64,000 bases of DNA from Marnyiella aurantia (GCF_014041915.1 NZ_CP059472.1:682001-746000), one strand, 5' to 3'. Counted from the first letter of the stretch, positions 18,544-26,684 are shown. Notes: generated by a model from the sequence alone, not told the origin. A program made the numbers and translations.

Positions 18544-19104
18544 TTAGCGGATCCTCTTCACTTCCCAAGTTATTGAATCACTCAAAGTATCTTTTGGCTT
18601 TACTTCGAAATATTTAATCGTAGTTATTTTTTTGTTTTCTATTCTTTCCACTTCCACAAGTAAGGAAGTTTCTTCGTCACTAAAATAATGTCCAATTGAA
18701 TCAATTTCACCTGTTTGTTTATTGTAAAACAACCAATCACTCACTGGACTTAAATTAGCGTTTTTATAATTATATAGAAGAGAGCCTTCACTTTCCTTTT
18801 TTCCATTTTCCGAATAATTTTTCACTCCAAAATAATTAGGTTCTTTCAAAAGTGTTGCTATTAATTTTTTCCTCAGATTTGGATAAAATTCTACAATTTT
18901 TGTAATTGTTTCTTTGTCAAATTCTGTGACGGTTAGAAGTTTATTGGTGTTTTTATCATAAACCTCCATTTTACTTTTTGAATTATTTTTGAAATATTTC
19001 TTCACATAAATTTTACCATTATTTGCAGACATTTCCTCCACTCTGTCAGTATCTTTTTTGCAGGCATAAACAGTGAAAAGAAAAATGATAATCAAATATT
19101 TCAT
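18544..19104 (-). CDS. Hypothetical lipoprotein, cassette gene
   Basis: 186 residues. The lipoprotein signal IIIFLFTVYACKKDTDR puts an acylated Cys at ~15 followed at once by Lys-Lys-Asp, like the surface-export signal of Bacteroidota lipoproteins. The mature part is β-rich and repetitive (MEVYDKNTNKLLTV, NGKKESEGSLLYNY, WLFYNKQTGEIDSIGHYF), resembling MORN/toxin-antitoxin-type 'YwqK' repeats that occur in surface proteins. Function unknown. Confidence 0.75.
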   Translation of the reverse strand: MKYLIIIFLFTVYACKKDTDRVEEMSANNGKIYVKKYFKNNSKSKMEVYDKNTNKLLTVTEFDKETITKIVEFYPNLRKKLIATLLKEPNYFGVKNYSENGKKESEGSLLYNYKNANLSPVSDWLFYNKQTGEIDSIGHYFSDEETSLLVEVERIENKKITTIKYFEVKPKDTLSDSITWEVKRIR

Positions 19105-19127
19105 TTAAGCGGGATTTTTGGAAAATT

Positions 19128-19286
19128 GCGGACAACGGTTGGGTATTTCTGTTGGCGGGAATATTACAACTGGGTTTATGTAAATATAACGAAATGAACA
19201 ACTAGCGAAAATCTTTATAATGTAACTTCCACCCACGCTTATAGAAATACCAAGTAAGCAGAAGGTGTTTTGCCCAATTGTTAGTT
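19128..19286. other. attC-like site 3, type A, no module
   Basis: GCGGACAAC, then GGTTGGGTATTTCTG with a GGCGGG arm, and on the far side a diverged CCCACGC and ATAGAAATACC arm, ending TTGTTAGTTC. It is the empty form of the type A sites at 22160, 22941, 23817 and 32210, and shows where the module is inserted in those: AAC / GGTTGGG. Confidence 0.65.
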
Positions 19287-19296
19287 CAATAATAAA

Positions 19297-19713
19297 TTAT
19301 CTTTCGAAAATTTTAATTCTGTAACCACTCCCAAAAGATGGAAAATACAACTCCAACTTTTTTTCTTTAATTATAAAATAATGAATAGGATAAATTCCTG
19401 GACATTCTATCCGAAATAATTTGTCAGGATTTCTATTTTTTTTAAAAGTGTATTTTCCTTTAGAAGCATATATTCCGCCTTCATTATATCCATTACATAA
19501 ACTTAGATTTGAAGTGAAAGTACTATCTTTATTTAGAGTCAATAACCCATCACTTACGATTTTTGTTTCTTTCAATGATGACCTATTTGCATAAGGATTT
19601 TCAGAGTTTATTTCGGCAATTAATTTCCACGTTCCAACAGCATTATTTTTAATTGAAGTACAACTACTTAAAACAAACAGGATTGCAAGTGCGCTATAAA
19701 ATTTTATAAACAT
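19297..19713 (-). CDS. Hypothetical lipoprotein, lipocalin-like
   Basis: 138 residues with signal SALAILFVLSSCTS (Cys18). The mature sequence starts NNAVGTWKLIAEI and goes on through β-strands with KDSTFTSNLSLC, GKYTFKKN and LELYFPSF, the pattern of lipocalin-like domains that bind small ligands. Ligand unknown. The gene is in the accessory island and on the same strand as the other unit genes. Confidence 0.75.
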   Translation of the reverse strand: MFIKFYSALAILFVLSSCTSIKNNAVGTWKLIAEINSENPYANRSSLKETKIVSDGLLTLNKDSTFTSNLSLCNGYNEGGIYASKGKYTFKKNRNPDKLFRIECPGIYPIHYFIIKEKKLELYFPSFGSGYRIKIFER

Positions 19714-19754
19714 GTTTCGTAAAATCTACTTTTAAGCGGAATTTTTAATACACT

Positions 19755-19925
19755 TTCTGGTAACGGAGCGCGGATTGGCGAAGTTTCCTCTGAAAGCTTG
19801 CTTTCCTGATGGAATTTTGCTAATCCGCGCTTCGATGTGCAAAAGTTGTAGCGCAGCGAAGGATCTAACGGGCTTTCATTGTGGGCTTTTCAAGCCCAAC
19901 GAAAGCTTAGTTATTAGCCGTAGTT
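19755..19925. other. attC-like site 4, with short module and type C end
   Basis: TTCTGGTAAC, short module S2, then AAGGATCTAACGGGCTTTC, a GGGCTTTTCAAGCCC hairpin, GAAAGCTTAGTTATTAGCC. The last 65 bases are nearly the same as 21742-21806. No gene here. Confidence 0.5.
19765..19845. repeat. Short form of the site module, copy S2
   Basis: Same as S1 with a few changes (right arm AATCCGCGCTTC as in the long form). Sits directly after the TGGTAAC core. Confidence 0.75.
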
Positions 19926-19926
19926 T

Positions 19927-21426
19927 TTAATCAACTTTAATTCTTAATAATCTAATATGGCCAATACCAGTTTGATTTGTTGAACGATCACCAAGAATTA
20001 TAAATTCATTATTATTTATTTCAAATGCACGGTTTGCAATAAATGGATCAGTATTATATCCAATTCCGTCACTCCATTCCCAAATAAAATTTCCATTTTC
20101 ATCAAATTTTGTTAAAGTAATTACATTGTACTGTGTGGCTATTTCATTCATTAGCGAGTATAAATTTTTTTGATTATCCGAGAAAAAATCCAAGCCTTGA
20201 TATATAAAGTATTGTTTTGCAGGTAATTTATTTTGCCAAATTATATTACCATCAAAATCTGTTTTTAAAATCCAATGTTGTTTATCAGAATAACCACTAT
20301 TGCCACCATAAAATCCATCAATGTAAAAGTGATTATTTTTAATAAAATAATTTTCAAAACCATCATCTCCACCATAATCACCATAATATTTTGACCAAAG
20401 CGTATTTGATGTTGAATTAGAAAAATCGAATTTTCTAATACAACCTTCAACTGTCCAAAGTGTATTCTGAGATGACTTATTTTGTGCGGATATTGAAACT
20501 ACAGAGCCATCGTTCATGTATTTTCCATTGCTGACTCCTTGATTATTTGGATTTTGAATAATTGTTCTTTGAGAAAGAACGTTCCCATTATTATCAATAA
20601 ATACTTCTTCAGAATTATGCCAATCTCCTGGTCCAGTAATAATCTTAATTACATTATTATGATATGAATAACCAAAGATTGTAGTACCTTGATATCCGTC
20701 AGCATCAATTAAAGGAAATTCTTTTTTCCATATTTCATCGCCGTTTATTGGATTAATTTTTGTAATTATTGTTGCTTTTTGATTTGATTTTCCTGTTATA
20801 ACTGCAATATTATTATCTGATAAAAATTGAATTTTATGACCATTATGTTTTAGACTTACGCTAGGAGAATCTGAATCTTGAATTAACTTGCTCCATAATA
20901 AATTGCCGTTTAAATCGATTTTATGTAATACTATTTTTTTTGCCTGAGTGGGATATTGTTGAATTTGTCTGGTTATAATGTAGAGATAAGATTTGCTAGG
21001 ATCTAATTCGCTATGCATTAGGTATATAAAATTTCCATTATCAGGATTTAATCCTAAATTTTTGTCAGTAGTAGTGGTAAACGTAAATTCCTTTGTATTT
21101 GATGTAATTGTGTTACTGTAACCCGAAGCATACCATCCTTTTATATAGTATTTCTTGTTAGCTATAAGATTGCTAACAGTTAAAGTTCCTTCATTACTTT
21201 GAATAGGAATTTTTACTTGATAATTTTGAATATCAAAATCTTCAGATTGACTGCAAATCAGGTATTTTTCTGAATTAATATTTTGAATATTGTAATTGAT
21301 AGATATGCTGTTATTCGTTACATTATTTACTGTTATTTCAAACTTTGGTTTTGTAGATTCAATTTCTTCGTTTCTGCAAGAGAAAAATATGAAATTAAAA
21401 AAAAAAAGAAGTATAATATGTTTCAT
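19927..21426 (-). CDS. Hypothetical lipoprotein, Fn3 plus β-propeller
   Basis: 499 residues with signal ILLFFFNFIFFSCRNEE (Cys17). Residues ~25-115 look like a fibronectin type III domain (FEITVNNVTNNSISINYNI ... YYIKGWYASGYSN). The rest has repeated blades with KIVLHKIDLNGNLLWSK, ITKINPINGDEIWKKEF, ILKTDFDGNIIWQNKL and LTKFDENGNFIWEW, i.e. a PQQ/WD-like β-propeller. Likely surface exposed given the acidic residues after Cys. It is the longest and one of the most AT-rich genes of the island. Confidence 0.8.
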   Translation of the reverse strand: MKHIILLFFFNFIFFSCRNEEIESTKPKFEITVNNVTNNSISINYNIQNINSEKYLICSQSEDFDIQNYQVKIPIQSNEGTLTVSNLIANKKYYIKGWYASGYSNTITSNTKEFTFTTTTDKNLGLNPDNGNFIYLMHSELDPSKSYLYIITRQIQQYPTQAKKIVLHKIDLNGNLLWSKLIQDSDSPSVSLKHNGHKIQFLSDNNIAVITGKSNQKATIITKINPINGDEIWKKEFPLIDADGYQGTTIFGYSYHNNVIKIITGPGDWHNSEEVFIDNNGNVLSQRTIIQNPNNQGVSNGKYMNDGSVVSISAQNKSSQNTLWTVEGCIRKFDFSNSTSNTLWSKYYGDYGGDDGFENYFIKNNHFYIDGFYGGNSGYSDKQHWILKTDFDGNIIWQNKLPAKQYFIYQGLDFFSDNQKNLYSLMNEIATQYNVITLTKFDENGNFIWEWSDGIGYNTDPFIANRAFEINNNEFIILGDRSTNQTGIGHIRLLRIKVD

Positions 21427-21429
21427 TAC

Positions 21430-21808
21430 ATAGTTTTTAATATTCTGACTTACGTTAATTTAGTATGTTGATTTATCACCAAATGCGATGTTAATATCTT
21501 TGTCAGTCAGACCAAATTTAGTGATTTGTTTCTGTATCATTTTCACTGCGGCCATTTTTCTTTTTTCCTTTCCCAAACACAGATATTATGGCAGCGGAGA
21601 TAAGCGGGTCATTTAAATTGACACAAAAGCAGTCCTTCTAAAAACTGCTTTGTATATCTAAATTCTTAAAACGAAAACTCTATAGACTGCTGAAATCCCG
21701 CTGAAAAGCTACCGAAGGTGAGCCTGTCCAGAGCGCAGAGAAGGATCTAACGGGCTTTCATTGCTGGCTTTTCAAGCCCAACGAAAGCTTAGTTATTAGC
21801 TGTAGTGC
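21430..21808. other. attC-like region 5, degenerate
   Basis: No gene. 21478-21735 is the second copy of the diverged repeat seen at 16920-17105; 21742-21808 is a type C end (ATCTAACGGGCTTTC ... GAAAGCTTAGTTATTAGC). The following unit starts TTAGCTGTAGTGC and its far border is GCATTACAGCTAAC (22160-22173), a match with one mismatch. Confidence 0.45.
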
Positions 21809-21811
21809 TTT

Positions 21812-22039
21812 TTAAAATATTTTCTTCAAAAAACTACCGATAATTTCTAATGAGCTTATTAGCATATTTTCGCTCCCGTAATTTCTAAGTGCTTTGATTT
21901 CATCTTTTTTATCAGCTGCTTTTTTGCGTTTGATTTTTCGACCTAATTTTAGACCGTCAAAAATTGTCCAACTAATTAGAAGTATGGAAGAAAGAATAAT
22001 TAAAATTATTTGTACATTTTCATTCATAAATAAGTTCAA
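21812..22039 (-). CDS. Small membrane protein, cassette gene
   Basis: 75 residues: one membrane helix (~8-26, IILIILSSILLISWTIF) followed by a very basic helix (LGRKIKRKKAADKKDEIKAL) and an amphipathic tail. ATG at 22039 or 22027 are both possible. No family recognised. Membrane anchor plus basic patch is common in phage-defence and toxin-type microproteins, but nothing here proves that. Confidence 0.6.
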   Translation of the reverse strand: MNLFMNENVQIILIILSSILLISWTIFDGLKLGRKIKRKKAADKKDEIKALRNYGSENMLISSLEIIGSFLKKIF

Positions 22040-22159
22040 GTATTTTGAGTTTTTAATGCTAACACATCGTTAGGAACGTTTTAAAATTTTTAATTCATTC
22101 CTAATTTTTTCAGAGAATAATAAAATTTCAATTACATGTTACTTGACGAGATTTTTGTT

Positions 22160-22472
22160 GCATTACAGCTAACGAAGCGCGGATTGGCGAAGTTTCCTCT
22201 AAAAGCTTGCTTTCCTGAGGGAATTTTGCCAATCCGCAGATGTGTTGAAGGTTTTTGCGACAGCGAAAACGCTTTGACACAGCTGCGGATGTAATCCGCG
22301 CTTCGATGTGCAAAAGTTGGAGCGGAGCGGAAACTTTTGCACATCGGCCGGGTATTTCTGTTGGCGGGGATTATTATAACTGGTTTTTGTAAATATAACA
22401 AAAAGAACAACTAGCAAAAACCTTGATGATATAAACTTCAACCCCGCTAATAGAAATAGCATGTTAGCCGTC
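22160..22472. other. attC-like site 6, type A with module
   Basis: GCATTACAGCTAAC, module L1, then the type A hairpin GGTATTTCTGTTGGCGGGG / CCCCGCTAATAGAAATAGC (arms differ mostly at wobble positions), closing with GTTAGCCGTC. 313 bases without a gene. Confidence 0.7.
22174..22346. repeat. 173-base site module, copy L1
   Basis: Outer arms GAAGCGCGGATT / AATCCGCGCTTC; inner arms GGATTGGC / GCCAATCC and CCGCAG / CTGCGG; then a separate hairpin with 15-base arms CGATGTGCAAAAGTT / AACTTTTGCACATCG. One base differs in the small inner hairpin. Confidence 0.9.
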
Positions 22473-22480
22473 GTTTTATA

Positions 22481-22906
22481 TCAGTATAATTTTGTAATTC
22501 TATAACCGATAATTTTAATTATCCCGTTTTCTTTAATCATTGAAAAAGTTTCTTGCGTTGGTTCCTTTTCTCTTCTTACATCGTAGGTCAGAAGATATTC
22601 GCTTTTAGGATTGCTGCCTTTAACTATTAACGTTTCCCAATTTTTAAGATTATATTCAGTAATTTTTCCAAAATCATTTTCAGAACTTGAAATCATTTCA
22701 TTCAATTTATCTCTGTTTGTTACTGCAAAAAATTTTTCACTGAAAAGGTTTAGAGCGTCATTTTTGTTTCCATAAGTTTGGGAATAATAAAATTTGTGTG
22801 TGATTTTTTCAGCATCAATTTTATCATTTTCACGATTTTGATAAGTACTATTAAAATTACAACTTGATAAAATAAAAAGCGTCAAAAGAGTAATTAATGT
22901 TTTCAT
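22481..22906 (-). CDS. Hypothetical lipoprotein, cassette gene
   Basis: 141 residues, lipoprotein signal LLTLFILSSCNFNS (Cys16). Mature part resembles the small DUF4019/DUF3887 type cystatin-like fold: AEKITHKFYYSQTYGNKNDA, LFSEKFFAVTNRDKLNEMIS, then β-strands ending IIKIIGYRITKLY. These domains often have no known ligand. Unit borders GTTAGCCGTC (22463-22472) and GACGGCTAAC (22941-22950) match over ten bases. Confidence 0.78.
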   Translation of the reverse strand: MKTLITLLTLFILSSCNFNSTYQNRENDKIDAEKITHKFYYSQTYGNKNDALNLFSEKFFAVTNRDKLNEMISSSENDFGKITEYNLKNWETLIVKGSNPKSEYLLTYDVRREKEPTQETFSMIKENGIIKIIGYRITKLY

Positions 22907-22940
22907 GTATTTCTATTTAGGAACGTGCTTTTTTTTAAAT

Positions 22941-23246
22941 GACGGCTAACGAAGCGCGGATTGGCGAAGTTTCCTCTGAAAGCTTGCTTTCCTGAGGGAA
23001 TTTTGCCAATCCGCAGATGTGTTGAAGATTTTTGCGACAGCGAAAACGCTTTGACACAGCTGCGGATGTAATCCGCGCTTCGATGTGCAAAAGTTGGAGC
23101 GGAGCGGAAACTTTTGCACATCGGTTGGGTATTTCTGCAGGCGGGCTAAAAATACGAAAACCTTCTACTTTCTAAAAATTGAATTAATCGCGATAATCTT
23201 CGATGAAAACTTCATACCCGCTTGTAGAAATACCGTGTTACCAGCA
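22941..23246. other. attC-like site 7, type A with module
   Basis: GACGGCTAAC, module L2, type A arms GGTATTTCTGCAGGCGGG / CCCGCTTGTAGAAATACC, closing GTTACCAGCA. 306 bases, no gene. Confidence 0.72.
22951..23123. repeat. 173-base site module, copy L2
   Basis: Full-length copy with one base change in the central loop (GAAGATTTTTGC in place of GAAGGTTTTTGC). Confidence 0.9.
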
Positions 23247-23250
23247 GTTT

Positions 23251-23799
23251 TTATGTTATCCACAAGGGTTCTTCGCCAATTATTTTCCAGACTTCATTTT
23301 GCTTTTTCAACAAATATGCTCTGCCCGAACTAAATCCATATTCATAATATCCAACTTCAATATACGCGAAATTATCCTCAAAATATATTGGATTGGAAAA
23401 GGATAAAAATATTTTTTCTTTAGAACTCTTATTCCAGATTTTAATATTCGGATTTATTGATTTATCAAGAACTATTTTCTTTAACGGATAATTATTTTGG
23501 CTTAATAATTTTAAAGAATCATTTTTTGTATAATTTTTCTTAAAGTCTAGTAAACGCAAAATACTAGTTGTTTTGCCAGGTGGAGGTGGGGGAATTCTTT
23601 GTTCTATTTCATCTTTAGTAGGAATGTAAATTACAAGTTGCTTTAGTGAATCTTTAATGAAGATGTTAGAATCGTTAAAAGGTTTAGCGTCTAATGTTAC
23701 TGCTTTTACTATTTGGTTTAATTCGCTATTTTCTTCTTTTGCCGAATTTTTACAACCGTTCAAGAATATTAATAATAAAGATGAAATTATATATTTCAT
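23251..23799 (-). CDS. Hypothetical lipoprotein, cassette gene
   Basis: 182 residues from ATG 23799 with signal SSLLLIFLNGCKNSAKEE (Cys16, then acidic residues). A PPPPPGK stretch occurs near residue 74. The C-terminal half (LSFSNPIYFEDNFAYIEVGY, GRAYLLKKQNEVWKIIGEE) looks like a β-sheet domain. The frame is open upstream into the site module, but that extension is repeat sequence shared by unrelated genes, so it is left out. Borders GTTACCAGCA (23237) and TGCTGGTAAC (23817) match perfectly. Confidence 0.78.
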   Translation of the reverse strand: MKYIISSLLLIFLNGCKNSAKEENSELNQIVKAVTLDAKPFNDSNIFIKDSLKQLVIYIPTKDEIEQRIPPPPPGKTTSILRLLDFKKNYTKNDSLKLLSQNNYPLKKIVLDKSINPNIKIWNKSSKEKIFLSFSNPIYFEDNFAYIEVGYYEYGFSSGRAYLLKKQNEVWKIIGEEPLWIT

Positions 23800-23816
23800 A
23801 CCGGTCTTTGTAAAAT

Positions 23817-24123
23817 TGCTGGTAACGAAGCGCGGATTGGCGAAGTTTCGTCTGAAAGCTTGCTTTCCTGAGGGAATTTTGCCAATCCGCAGATGTGTTG
23901 AAGGTTTTTGCGACAGCGAAAACGCTTTGACACAGCTGCGGATGTAATCCGCGCTTCGATGTGCAAAAGTTGGAGCGGAGCGGAAACTTTTGCACATCGG
24001 TTGGGTATTTCTGTTGGCGGGGATTTTTATAACAGGTCTTTGTAAATATATCAAAAAACAATTAGCAAAACTCTTCAAAATGTAAACTTCAACCCCGCTA
24101 ATAGAAATGCCTTGTTATCTGCA
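23817..24123. other. attC-like site 8, type A with module
   Basis: TGCTGGTAAC, module L3, GGTATTTCTGTTGGCGGGG / CCCCGCTAATAGAAATGCC, then GTTATCTGCA. 307 bases, no gene. Confidence 0.72.
23827..23999. repeat. 173-base site module, copy L3
   Basis: Full-length copy with TTTCGTCTG where others have TTTCCTCTG. Confidence 0.9.
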
Positions 24124-24130
24124 GGCGTTT

Positions 24131-24574
24131 CTATTTATCACCCCAATCCATAAAGTTTTTTAAATAAATTGGACTGTGAATTTTGTCGTATCCAGTTTTC
24201 CTCCAAAAGATAAAAGTAATTTTCATTGGCTTGATTTCGGGATTTTTGTTTACAAATTTATATCTGACAAATTTTCTTTTTGTTCCGAAAATAATAGTGT
24301 CCTGTATTTTAACTTCATTAAGGGGTGTTATTTGAGATTTGATTTTTGGATAGTTTTTTTTCAACTGGTAAAATTGCATTGACATCATACCATAATATTC
24401 ACTTCCGTAAGTAAATAGTTCAACGGATTCGTTGAAGTGGTTGTGATCAAGACATTCCCAATATTCAGCAACAGTTTTTCTAATCTGTCTTTCAGGAGAG
24501 TATAAAACAAAAAAATAAAAGAGTACTGCTAAAAATAAAGCAATTGACGAGGTAAGAAGATATTTATTTTTCAA
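24131..24574 (-). CDS. Hypothetical membrane-anchored protein, cassette gene
   Basis: 147 residues. One N-terminal membrane helix (SIALFLAVLFYFFVLY) is followed by a soluble domain with IRKTVAEYWECLDHNHFNES near the start, typical of cystatin-like DUF4878/NTF2-type folds, then VRYKFVNKNPEIKPMKITF and a C-terminal YLKNFMDWGDK. Not a named family as far as I can tell. Borders GTTATCTGCA (24114) and TGCAGATAAC (24604) match over ten bases. Confidence 0.76.
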   Translation of the reverse strand: MKNKYLLTSSIALFLAVLFYFFVLYSPERQIRKTVAEYWECLDHNHFNESVELFTYGSEYYGMMSMQFYQLKKNYPKIKSQITPLNEVKIQDTIIFGTKRKFVRYKFVNKNPEIKPMKITFIFWRKTGYDKIHSPIYLKNFMDWGDK

Positions 24575-24603
24575 AATCTCAATGTTGGCGGTTTGTTATG
24601 GCT

Positions 24604-24910
24604 TGCAGATAACGAAGCGCGGATTGGCGAAGTTTCCTCTGAAAGCTTGCTTTCCTGAGGGAATTTTGCCAATCCGCAGATGTGTTGAAGGTTTTTGCGA
24701 CAGCGAAAACGCTTTGACACAGCTGCGGATGTAATCCGCGCTTCGATGTGCAAAAGTTGGAGCGGAGCGGAAACTTTTGCACATCGTTTTGGTGTTTGCT
24801 TAGTGGCGGATAAATCCGCAGGATTTGTCCGCTGGGAATAAAGATAGTAAAAAGCGCAACACTAAGGTCGACTTTGTCGACCGCCATTAAGCAAACATTT
24901 TGTTGCCGGC
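24604..24910. other. attC-like site 9, type B with module
   Basis: TGCAGATAAC, module L4, then arms TTTTGGTGTTTGCTTAGTGGCGG / CGCCATTAAGCAAACATTTTG (given here as two short arms) and GTTGCCGGC. A second small hairpin, GGATAAATCCGCAGGATTTGTCC, lies in its loop together with GGTCGACTTTGTCGACC. No gene. Confidence 0.7.
24614..24786. repeat. 173-base site module, copy L4
   Basis: Full-length copy of the common form. Confidence 0.9.
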
Positions 24911-25024
24911 TGGCCATTTCGTCCACTGTGACGTAATGGTCAGTCCATATTTGTATTTCCCTTCGTTATTGTCGCGGAGATAAGTCTGTGTCGATGTACA
25001 CAAAATTGTCTGCGTAGTTGTTAA

Positions 25025-25288
25025 TTATGTTTGTTCAATTGTTTCTCTTGTCTTGGAATAGTTTCGAATGACTTTGAAAGTTGTCCACGTAGACATAATC
25101 ATCATGGCATAAATAATTATATATTTCTTATTGAAAAAACTCTCTGTAAATAGGTCTGTCGTTGAAAGAATTAATAAACTATTTCCCACAAACCACATTG
25201 TCACGATAATCAAAAGGTTTCTCTTTGTCGGATGAGTCACCCAATTTCTCTTTTGTTCATTTTGCTTGTCAATAGTGTCCGTTTTCAT
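25025..25288 (-). CDS. Small two-helix membrane protein, cassette gene
   Basis: 87 residues from ATG 25288. Charged N-terminus (KTDTIDKQNEQKRNWVTHP), two membrane helices (~25-43 and 55-71) and a basic tail (VIRNYSKTRETIEQT). No family recognised. The long upstream extension of this frame is module sequence and is rejected. Borders GTTGCCGGC (24902) and GCCGGCAAC (25328). Confidence 0.68.
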   Translation of the reverse strand: MKTDTIDKQNEQKRNWVTHPTKRNLLIIVTMWFVGNSLLILSTTDLFTESFFNKKYIIIYAMMIMSTWTTFKVIRNYSKTRETIEQT

Positions 25289-25327
25289 TATTAAATCATT
25301 TTTGTTTCTGTCCTGTCCCGATGGCTT

Positions 25328-25634
25328 GCCGGCAACGAAGCGCGGATTGGCGAAGTTTCCTCTGAAAGCTTGCTTTCCTGAGGGAATTTTGCCAATCCGC
25401 AGATGTGTTGAAGGTTTTTGCGACAGCGAAAACGCTTTGACACAGCTGCGGATGTAATCCGCGCTTCGATGTGCAAAAGTTGGAGCGGAGCGGAAACTTT
25501 TGCACATCGTTTGACAATATGGCCAGTAAGGGTTTGCGGGCGATTTCCAGTCAAGTTACACGAAAAGTTGAAGCGGGCTACAAACCTTCGCATACCTCTG
25601 AAACCCTTATTGGCTATATTGTATGTTGGCCACA
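25328..25634. other. attC-like site 10, type B with module
   Basis: GCCGGCAAC, module L5, then ACAATATGGCCAGTAAGGG... and its far arm CCCTTATTGGCTATATTGT, closing GTTGGCCACA. 307 bases, no gene. Confidence 0.7.
25337..25509. repeat. 173-base site module, copy L5
   Basis: Full-length copy of the common form. Confidence 0.9.
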
Positions 25635-25639
25635 GTTAT

Positions 25640-26352
25640 TTATTTGTCTATCATTGTTTTAATCTTGTTGAATGTCTTTTCTGTTTCAATTTTATCTTTG
25701 AAATTGATGATAATTTTGTCCCCATTATTTTTGGTCATTATCAAATATGGAAATAAATCAGAATGAATTAACAATCTACTTTTGCCAAATTTATCAAGCT
25801 TGAAAAACCCTTTTTTGATATTACCGAAACTAAATCCATTAGTCCGCATTTTAATTGTCGGTAATTCATTAGAAAGCTCAACATTATCAATTTCGCCAAT
25901 ACTTATATCAAATCCGTACATTCCTGAAAATCGAATCGTATCATTATCGTAAATTGTCTTTGAAGGGATAAATCCATAAGTTATTACCCCAATCACGAAT
26001 AAAAATACCAATCCAAGAATAAAATATGTCAGTTTAGATTTCTTAGTCTTGTTTTTGTCAAATTTCTGAGCATTTATAACCAAATTGTTACCCCGACTAA
26101 AGTCACTATCAAAATCATTGAATTGGCAATCATTGTAAAACCAATCCATTTGAATAAATAATATCCGATTATAATTGACAATCCTATAATGATTAATCCA
26201 TTGCGCATAAAAGTCGATAAACCTTCAATGTCAACATTTTTCTTTTTGTCTTTGGGCATAGTGTTATATCCCGCAATCAATTCGGGTGCGGATTTAACTA
26301 AAAATCCAATCCCAATCATGAATAATCCAACTATCAAATTAAGTATATCCAT
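25640..26352 (-). pseudogene. DUF3784 plus PH-like membrane protein, frameshifted
   Basis: The first frame (ATG 26352, 92 residues) has two to three membrane helices and the DUF3784 core LIAGYNTMPKDKK...IEGLSTFMRNG; it stops at 26074. The next frame takes over without a gap (LVINAQKFDKNKTKKSKLTY onward), with another membrane segment and a β-domain (IRFSGMYGFDISIGEIDNVE, RTNGFSFGNIKKGFFKL, IIINFKDKIE) ending at 25640. In relatives I recall, both parts belong to one protein, so a one-base deletion near 26075-26090 is the simplest reading. Alternatively a TTG at 26083 starts a separate overlapping gene. Borders GTTGGCCACA and TGTGGCCAAC span both parts as one cassette. Confidence 0.6.
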
Positions 26353-26373
26353 TGTCTGTCAGTTTTTTATAAT

Positions 26374-26674
26374 TGTGGCCAACGAAGCGCGGATTGGCGA
26401 AGTTTCCTCTGAAAGCTTGCTTTCCTGAGGGAATTTTGCCAATCCGCAGATGTGTTGAAGGTTTTTGCGACAGCGAAAACGCTTTGACACAGCTGCGGAT
26501 GTAATCCGCGCTTCGATGTGCAAAAGTTTCCGCTCCGCTCCAACTTTTGCACATCGTTTTGGCGCTTGGCGCAGTGGCGGATTTCGGAGCACAAAACTGT
26601 CAATACACCACAAAAGTTGATGCGAGGTAGAATGTTCACGGCACCCGCCATTGAGCCAAACGCCTGTTATGCAC
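26374..26674. other. attC-like site 11, type B with module (inverted tip)
   Basis: TGTGGCCAAC, module L6, arms GGCGCTTGGCGCAGTGGCGG / CCGCCATTGAGCCAAACGCC, closing GTTATGCAC. 301 bases, no gene. Confidence 0.72.
26384..26556. repeat. 173-base site module, copy L6, loop inverted
   Basis: Same as the others except that the 13-base loop between the 15-base arms reads TCCGCTCCGCTCC on the plus strand where the other eight copies read GGAGCGGAGCGGA: an exact inversion between the arms. Confidence 0.9.
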
Positions 26675-26684
26675 TGGGCTTTTT

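Noticed and set aside
23251-24078. Long versions of cassette proteins beginning inside the module
   Set aside because: The N-terminal extension is the same in unrelated genes; real starts (signal peptides or conserved N-termini) lie downstream.
24596-24784. Many short frames starting MCKSFRSAPTFAHRS, MQKFPLRSNF or MHIEARITS as a protein family
   Set aside because: They are all the same repeat module read in three frames. Identity comes from DNA repeat conservation and gives no sign of protein selection.
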